DNA of 64,000 nt from Phycomyces blakesleeanus NRRL 1555(-) (lineage: Eukaryota; Mucoromycota; Mucoromycetes; Mucorales; Phycomycetaceae), in contig NW_017265165.1 of NCBI RefSeq assembly GCF_001638985.1, positions 286,912-350,911 of the forward strand, in the 5' to 3' direction. This document shows positions 59,238 through 64,000 of this stretch, one piece after another. The position numbers and the translations under genes are program-made. The notes under the pieces were generated by a model. The model worked only from the letters and a program-made list of their open reading frames with translations, was not told where the DNA came from and made no database searches. Positions within the stretch are counted from its first letter, which is position 1; each line of letters opens with the position of its first letter.

Positions 59238-62200
59238 TTATATCCAAAGAGCACCATGTTCAGTCTCATGTGAATAGTCACCATCAGGATTACATATAAT
59301 ATCTATGTGCCAGAGAATAGTCAGCAGTGGTATCCAGTAAGCAGGTCGCGGTTCTTGAGATGACAAAGGCAAGGATGTGATGGCAAAATCAATTCTGTGT
59401 ATCTGGTCATGGTCAGGTTGAGGCAACTGTTCAAATAGTGCCACAGGAACAAGTGGGCAATCCAACAAATGGCAGCGTGAGGTGTGATCAGATCCACAAG
59501 GACATTCCTTTGGTTTGCCTGGCAACCATCCCATTCTCCAACGAATCAAACGGCCACGTTCCACATGTGAGGCTGGCAGAAACAAAATTGGATCAACTCC
59601 AAGAACTGGGCGGCATGCTTGAATGAGAACTTGTGTATTGGACTGGAGAAAGGTTGTAAATCCAGCTTCTCTAATGCTTTCAAAATGGTTTTTTACTGCA
59701 CTAGGGCTTTGGAGTTTGAGTGTTGGAGGGAGATGTGACAGAAGGTTGGTTTTTCCCAGGGAGACAAGTGAAGAATAGATGGTATGATGACGGTGTAAAA
59801 GAGACAAAAGGCACTGGGCAGGCAGAAAGTGTGATCTGATACAAAATTTGACTATAAGAACATCTGCACGAAACTTCATACTTGGCAGATTGCAGATGTG
59901 CTTCAACACAATTGTAGAGGACGTGGCATGCCCCCCAACAATCATGCAAAGACACTTATCTTGAATGGACTCCAGAACTTTAATATCTTGCTTCAGCAGA
60001 GTGGAAATAGCTAAACCATATTCAAACTTTGGGCGAACAAAAGTTTTATACAGTCGTGAACTGAGCAGCAGAGAAAAACCAGAACAACAAGCTCCAACAG
60101 AGTTTAGTGTTGCCATTGTAGCAAGTGTACCAGAACGTCTATGAGTGGCAATGGACTTGGAAGAAATACCCTTATTGGCAAAAGGAACACCCAGATAAAT
60201 AAACAGGTCAGTGGCAGGGAGAACTTGACCATATAAAAGAAGTGGAACTGGCGAGCTTGCACGTGTTTTGGGATATATAACTTCACATTTGGTGGGGCTC
60301 CATCGATATCCAAGAGTAAGAGAGTGGTCTGCAGCAAGGTCTAGCATGGCCTGAACGTCTGAAAGAGAACCAAAAATAGCTACATCGTCGGCAAAGAGCA
60401 GAGAATTGATGGGTGTTGAGAAATGAATATGTCCAAAGCCATCTACACCTGAAGGAGCAAGAAGAGCATTATATGCATCCAATGAGGTAGGAGAGGGTGA
60501 TGGAACATGGGTTGTAGTTTATGAGTGAGCAACTGTGCGGAGCAATGGGGGCAGGGAGTTGATATATATTGAATACAGATGTGGACTGAGGACAGAACCT
60601 TGGAGAACCCCAGTGGCAGGTGAGAACGAGTGTGAAGAAAAGTTACCCAAAAGGACACAGATAGAGACATTGTCAAACATGTTAACCAAGAGACCCAAAA
60701 GTGCCGGTGGAGTGCAACGTTTTTGTAAAGCATGCCAGATGATTCGTCGATCCACTGTATCATAGGCAGCCTTGATATCCAGAAATGCAATAACAGGGTA
60801 GTGCTTATGACGGTGATAATAGGCTTTCATCAGATCATGGAGACAGAGAGCTTGATCCAAAGCACCACGGCGAGGACGAAAACCACCTTGAGCTACATCC
60901 AAAGGAGGAGAGTACTTGTGCAACTGGGGGGCTATACACATCTCAAAAAGCTTACGCAGTACAGAGGTCAAGGAGATTGGTCGGTAGTTTGCCGGGTCAG
61001 TTGGACTACCCTTCTTGAAGATTGGGAAGACCTGGGCTTGGCGCCACAAACTTGGAACATATGACCATTGCCAGCAAACTGTAAATAATAAAGTAAGAAT
61101 GGGTGAGACATGTGTTTTTACAGGTTTTAGCATTTCAGCTCTGATATGGTCTGGTCCTGGTGCCTTGCGGTTAGGCATAAATTGCACGAATTCCTCTACA
61201 ATTGGTGAGGTAAAGGGAGAGTCATCAGAGGCAAAAGGCACACTGTTACAAGTGGTCATTGGTGCTGGTGGTCGGGTTGCTGGAAGTATATGTCCACTAT
61301 ATACTGTTACCAAATAGTCACACATTGTTGCTGCTGCTACGGCTGGTCCATCATCGTGCTGGAAAGTATGTTGTGGCTGTCTACGGCGTTTTAACTGCTT
61401 TATCTTTGATGTTGCTTTGCTGAAGTCACGTTCCATAGACTGACAAAAGACATGCCAAGACTGACGTTTTGCTTGCTGAACCTGAGATCGGAATTCGGCC
61501 TGTGCATGCTTGTGTTTAGTCCACCAAACAACTTTGTCAATACCTATTACTAGGCGCCATTTTTTGTAACATTGGTTATGACGATCTGCTGCTGTTTGCA
61601 AAGCTACATTCCAGAAGGATTTCCAATGATTTGGGCGAGAGGGTCGATGTCCAATTGAGCTATTTAATGAGTCATAAATGAGTAAATTGAACTCATCAGT
61701 GATAGCATCAATGTTGGGTCTAGTGAGCGGTGGATTCTGTACAATGTCTTGCAAGGTGGAAAGGAGGGAGGTTGAGTTTTGAGTGAAGATATGAGCATAA
61801 AGAGCATGGACATCAGGTTCATTGAGGCGTGAGAGGTTCCATGTCTTGCGTAATGGTGGTGGCATATTGGTAGAGTGCTGTAGGTCATAGGTAAAGGAAA
61901 GTGATAAAAGGCGATGATCTGATCCAAGGGACAAGTCAGTAGCAATATGAAGAGAAGGATTGATGAGTGGCATATTAGTTATAAAGAGGTCAATAATACT
62001 GCTGATTTCATAGTTGTTGCGGAAAGAAATATATGTTGGTATGCAAGGTGCAAGATCTGCATTTACAACTGATAGAGATCTCTCTTCTATCCAAGAACAT
62101 AGTGCCAGTCCACGAGAATTTGATGCATAGTCACCAGTAACAGAGCCAAGTCTTGCATTGAAGTCACCACAAAGAATGGTATCATGTGTTAAAGGAATGG

Positions 62201-62561
62201 AAGAGAGTACATGTAGGACATCATGAGTGGGCATATTTGGTGGAAGATATAAGCATACAATTCTGAGTGAGCCAATTTTGACAGCCAGAGCATATTTGGA
62301 GGGCATAGGTATTTGAGTGACGGCATAAGGACAGTGAGGTGATATGAGAACAGAAACACCCATAGAGCCCCTATAGGTGCCAGCTACAGGAGACCCATAC
62401 AAGTGAATTTGTGACCATGATGTGGGAAGATGTGAGGGAGAGAGAAGCCATGTTTCTGTAATGAAGAGCATATGTAAGGACTGACAGTGTTGAAGGGTAT
62501 CTTGAATGGCTCTGGGTTGCAGGCCATTGGCATTCCATAATCCGATATTGAGATTACTCAT
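59238..62561 (-). pseudogene. LINE ORF2: AP endonuclease and reverse transcriptase, one nonsense codon
   Basis: The frame runs from ATG 62561 to 60519, where TAA interrupts, and continues in the same frame to 59238. The endonuclease part has WNANGLQ at the start, FITETWL, GDFNARLG and GSDHRLL near residue 230. RT has RKAPGPDHI, NYRPISLTS, GGFRPRR, FLDIKAAYDTV and GVLQGSVLSP, then after the stop LLFADDVAIF (YADD-type site). A C-terminal zinc motif reads CPCGSDHTSRCHLLDC. The ATG overlaps the ORF1 stop as ATGA, which suggests re-initiation. The stop separates most of RT from the catalytic ADD, so this copy is inactive unless suppressed. Confidence 0.93.
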
Positions 62562-63673
62562 TCAGACATAGTGACTGATGAGCTGCGCTGACGTTTGAAC
62601 AAAGACCCGCCAGTAGCATTGGTAAGAGTAGTACGTGTTGGTATTTCATCTTCACTGATCCACCCTTCCTCACAAAAGAAGTGACCAACTGGGATAGCAA
62701 CATGTGGGCGCAAGAACTGTAGGGCTTGGAGACATCTATCATGGTGAAGCATGGCAGCAGTGTTGGCAAGTTCATGAGTGGACAGAGATGCATACTTGGG
62801 ATCAGCAACATTATCAGGATCAAGTGGATCAAATGCGTCCAAAATCTCAACAGAAGCAGTTGTCAGTTTGGCCTTAAATGTATCAGCATACTGGACATGA
62901 ACAAGGATGCCAATGACACCTCTGGCTGGGAAGATAATGTCCAAAAGTCGAGAAGAATCCACACCAAGAGTGCGGAGAGAGGAACGGACTTCTTTGTGCT
63001 TAAGGCGTCTTGATCTTGGAATATAAACATATTCATAACCTGAAGGACCAGAGGGAAGAGCAAACATACGAACAGAAGCTGCAATACGGCGAGCAGAGGG
63101 AACAGCAGACATTTTTGGGGCAGTTACAGGAAGAGAAACACTGGCTTTACTAGCCCAAGTGGAGGCTTCCAGACCTGGTTCATTGTTTTTGTCAGGAGCA
63201 CCTACTGCGCCGGCTGGGTTCGAAAGTGAAATTTCTGAAAAGTTTTTTTCAGGTGCACTCTGAGATCCTAATTGCTTCTGCAGATTAGCAATTGTTGTTC
63301 TAGCATGGTCTAATTCAGTAGTTAGTCTTGCATTCTCTGCTGCAAGTCGCTCCAACTGGTCGGTTCTGTTTTGCACATTCATGATTTGTGCCTGCAATGT
63401 TGTCAGGAATGAGGTAAGCTCGGTTGGCAATCCCTGCATGTTGCCGATTTGCAAATTGGCCATTGGGATTGAGAATGCAGATGGCGTGATGTTGTCTGAT
63501 TGAGCTGAATTTTTTTTTGCTGACAGCTGGGATACCAAGGACAAGGACTGCACTACTTTTGGCAATGGGAGGTACGTTTTTCGTGATGGATGGATCGTTT
63601 TGCGTAAAGATGTTGATGGATGGATACACTTTATATATGGATTCGTCAAAAATAAAATTTTGGAACCAGACAA
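62558..63673 (-). CDS. LINE ORF1 protein
   Basis: 371 codons, intact from ATG 63673. The basic N-terminus is followed by a coiled coil at about residues 100-140 (LERLAAENARLTTELDHA...NLQKQL) and a Pro/Ser linker. A C-terminal domain begins YEYVYIPRSRRLKHKEVR and includes LLDIIFPARGVIGILVHVQY, with a fold pattern suggestive of an RNA-binding domain. In the LINE family, ORF1 proteins bind the element RNA and form particles. No CCHC knuckles are visible. It ends in TGA overlapping the ORF2 start. Confidence 0.88.
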   Translation of the reverse strand: MSGSKILFLTNPYIKCIHPSTSLRKTIHPSRKTYLPLPKVVQSLSLVSQLSAKKNSAQSDNITPSAFSIPMANLQIGNMQGLPTELTSFLTTLQAQIMNVQNRTDQLERLAAENARLTTELDHARTTIANLQKQLGSQSAPEKNFSEISLSNPAGAVGAPDKNNEPGLEASTWASKASVSLPVTAPKMSAVPSARRIAASVRMFALPSGPSGYEYVYIPRSRRLKHKEVRSSLRTLGVDSSRLLDIIFPARGVIGILVHVQYADTFKAKLTTASVEILDAFDPLDPDNVADPKYASLSTHELANTAAMLHHDRCLQALQFLRPHVAIPVGHFFCEEGWISEDEIPTRTTLTNATGGSLFKRQRSSSVTMSE

Positions 63674-63701
63674 ATAAAATGCTTAAGCGAAAGAGCAGTG
63701 C

Positions 63702-64000
63702 GGGGATGTAGCTCAGGTTAAAGATTATATTTTATTAAAGGAGATATTGCTGGCGATCTATAGATCATATAGCCTCCAAAGTACAAAAAGAAGATATAAA
63801 AAAGTCCCAAGGGATCACAAAAGACAAAAAAAAGAGAGGGGAAAGAGAAGATCAAATCATACTAGCTTCAATGGCTGAATCTGCTCTCCACTTTGCAGCT
63901 GTGAAAATAGTTGTAACAGTGAAAGGGAGGAGACAGAATTGCAGAACAAAGAACTTTTCAGACAGCAAAGAACAAAAGAGAAAGAAGAGAGATAAAGGGA
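63702..64000 (-). mobile_element. Second LINE copy, 3' end, running out of the window
   Basis: 299 bases starting with the tRNA-like 16 bases and matching 58888-59186 almost perfectly: differences at four positions seen by eye. It lies head-to-tail with the first LINE, whose 5' end abuts it directly. The coding part must lie beyond 64000. Confidence 0.93.

Larger units (their letters stand above)
58904..63701 (-). mobile_element. Full-length two-ORF LINE (APE-type non-LTR retrotransposon)
   Basis: About 4.8 kb on the minus strand. The 5' end lies within 28 bases upstream of the ORF1 ATG, ORF1 and ORF2 overlap by ATGA, and about 330 bases of 3' UTR end at the tRNA-like tag. The 3' UTR is repeated at 63718-64000 in a second, truncated-by-window copy with about four differences in 299 bases. 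ORF2 has one stop, otherwise both ORFs are open. Mucoromycotina have centromere-associated LINEs called Grem-LINE1; membership is possible but not shown here. Confidence 0.9.

Noticed and set aside
63702..63775. A complete tRNA-Ala gene
   Set aside because: Only the first 16 bases fit; no anticodon arm, B-box or matching 3' acceptor strand follows, and the sequence runs into LINE 3' UTR.

Overview
The window reads as a piece of an AT-rich fungal chromosome, most likely from an early-diverging fungus of the Mucoromycota. This rests on short GT-AG introns of about 35-70 bases, a ubiquitin-L40 fusion gene, a Hal4/Sat4-type kinase, a NUC-1/Pho4-type bHLH factor, and the mix of Ty3, CMC/Tnp2, PIF/Harbinger, MULE, Tc1 and LINE elements. 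The genus is not decided by the sequence.

Region 1 (1-16,413) is host sequence. All recognised genes lie on the minus strand: a TBRG1-like FYR-domain nuclear protein (4771-6423, eight exons), ubiquitin-ribosomal protein eL40 (7382-7890, three exons), a weak small membrane ORF (8095-8340), a Ser/Thr kinase (10170-11633, two exons) and a bHLH transcription factor (11934-13786, two exons). A 93-bp tandem repeat and a 13-bp minisatellite lie at 15.2-15.7 kb. Several long AT-rich stretches hold nothing I can recognise.

Region 2 (16,414-58,615) is almost entirely transposons, often nested. In order: a degenerate full-length Ty3 element with TTAA target duplication (16414-21438); an inverted solo LTR (21454-21777); a Harbinger MITE (22442-22840); a PIF/Harbinger element with a transposase and a SANT-like gene (22943-26156); a second Harbinger (about 26.26-33.7 kb) whose transposase is cut by a CMC/Plavaka-like element (28429-32706, TSD AT); a CMC transposase (about 45.06 to 35.62 kb, minus strand) cut by a young, intact Ty3 chromodomain element (37249-43408, TSD TATTG, apparently identical 532-bp LTRs) and by a solo LTR of the same family; a Tc1 element (45412-46767); and an 11.2-kb Harbinger (47448-58615, TSD ATT) that contains a MULE (50711-53179) and a GC-richer two-gene CMC/Tnp2 unit (54.2-58.07 kb).

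Region 3 (58,888-64,000) is a full-length two-ORF LINE followed head-to-tail by the 3' end of a second copy. Both 3' junctions carry the same 16 bases, which look like the start of a tRNA-Ala gene.

The best candidates for something undescribed are the LINE pair with a possible tRNA-gene target, the fully dissectable nested elements, and the recurring pattern of transposon ORFs killed by transition-type stop codons without frameshifts, which would fit a RIP-like or methylation-driven mutation process.
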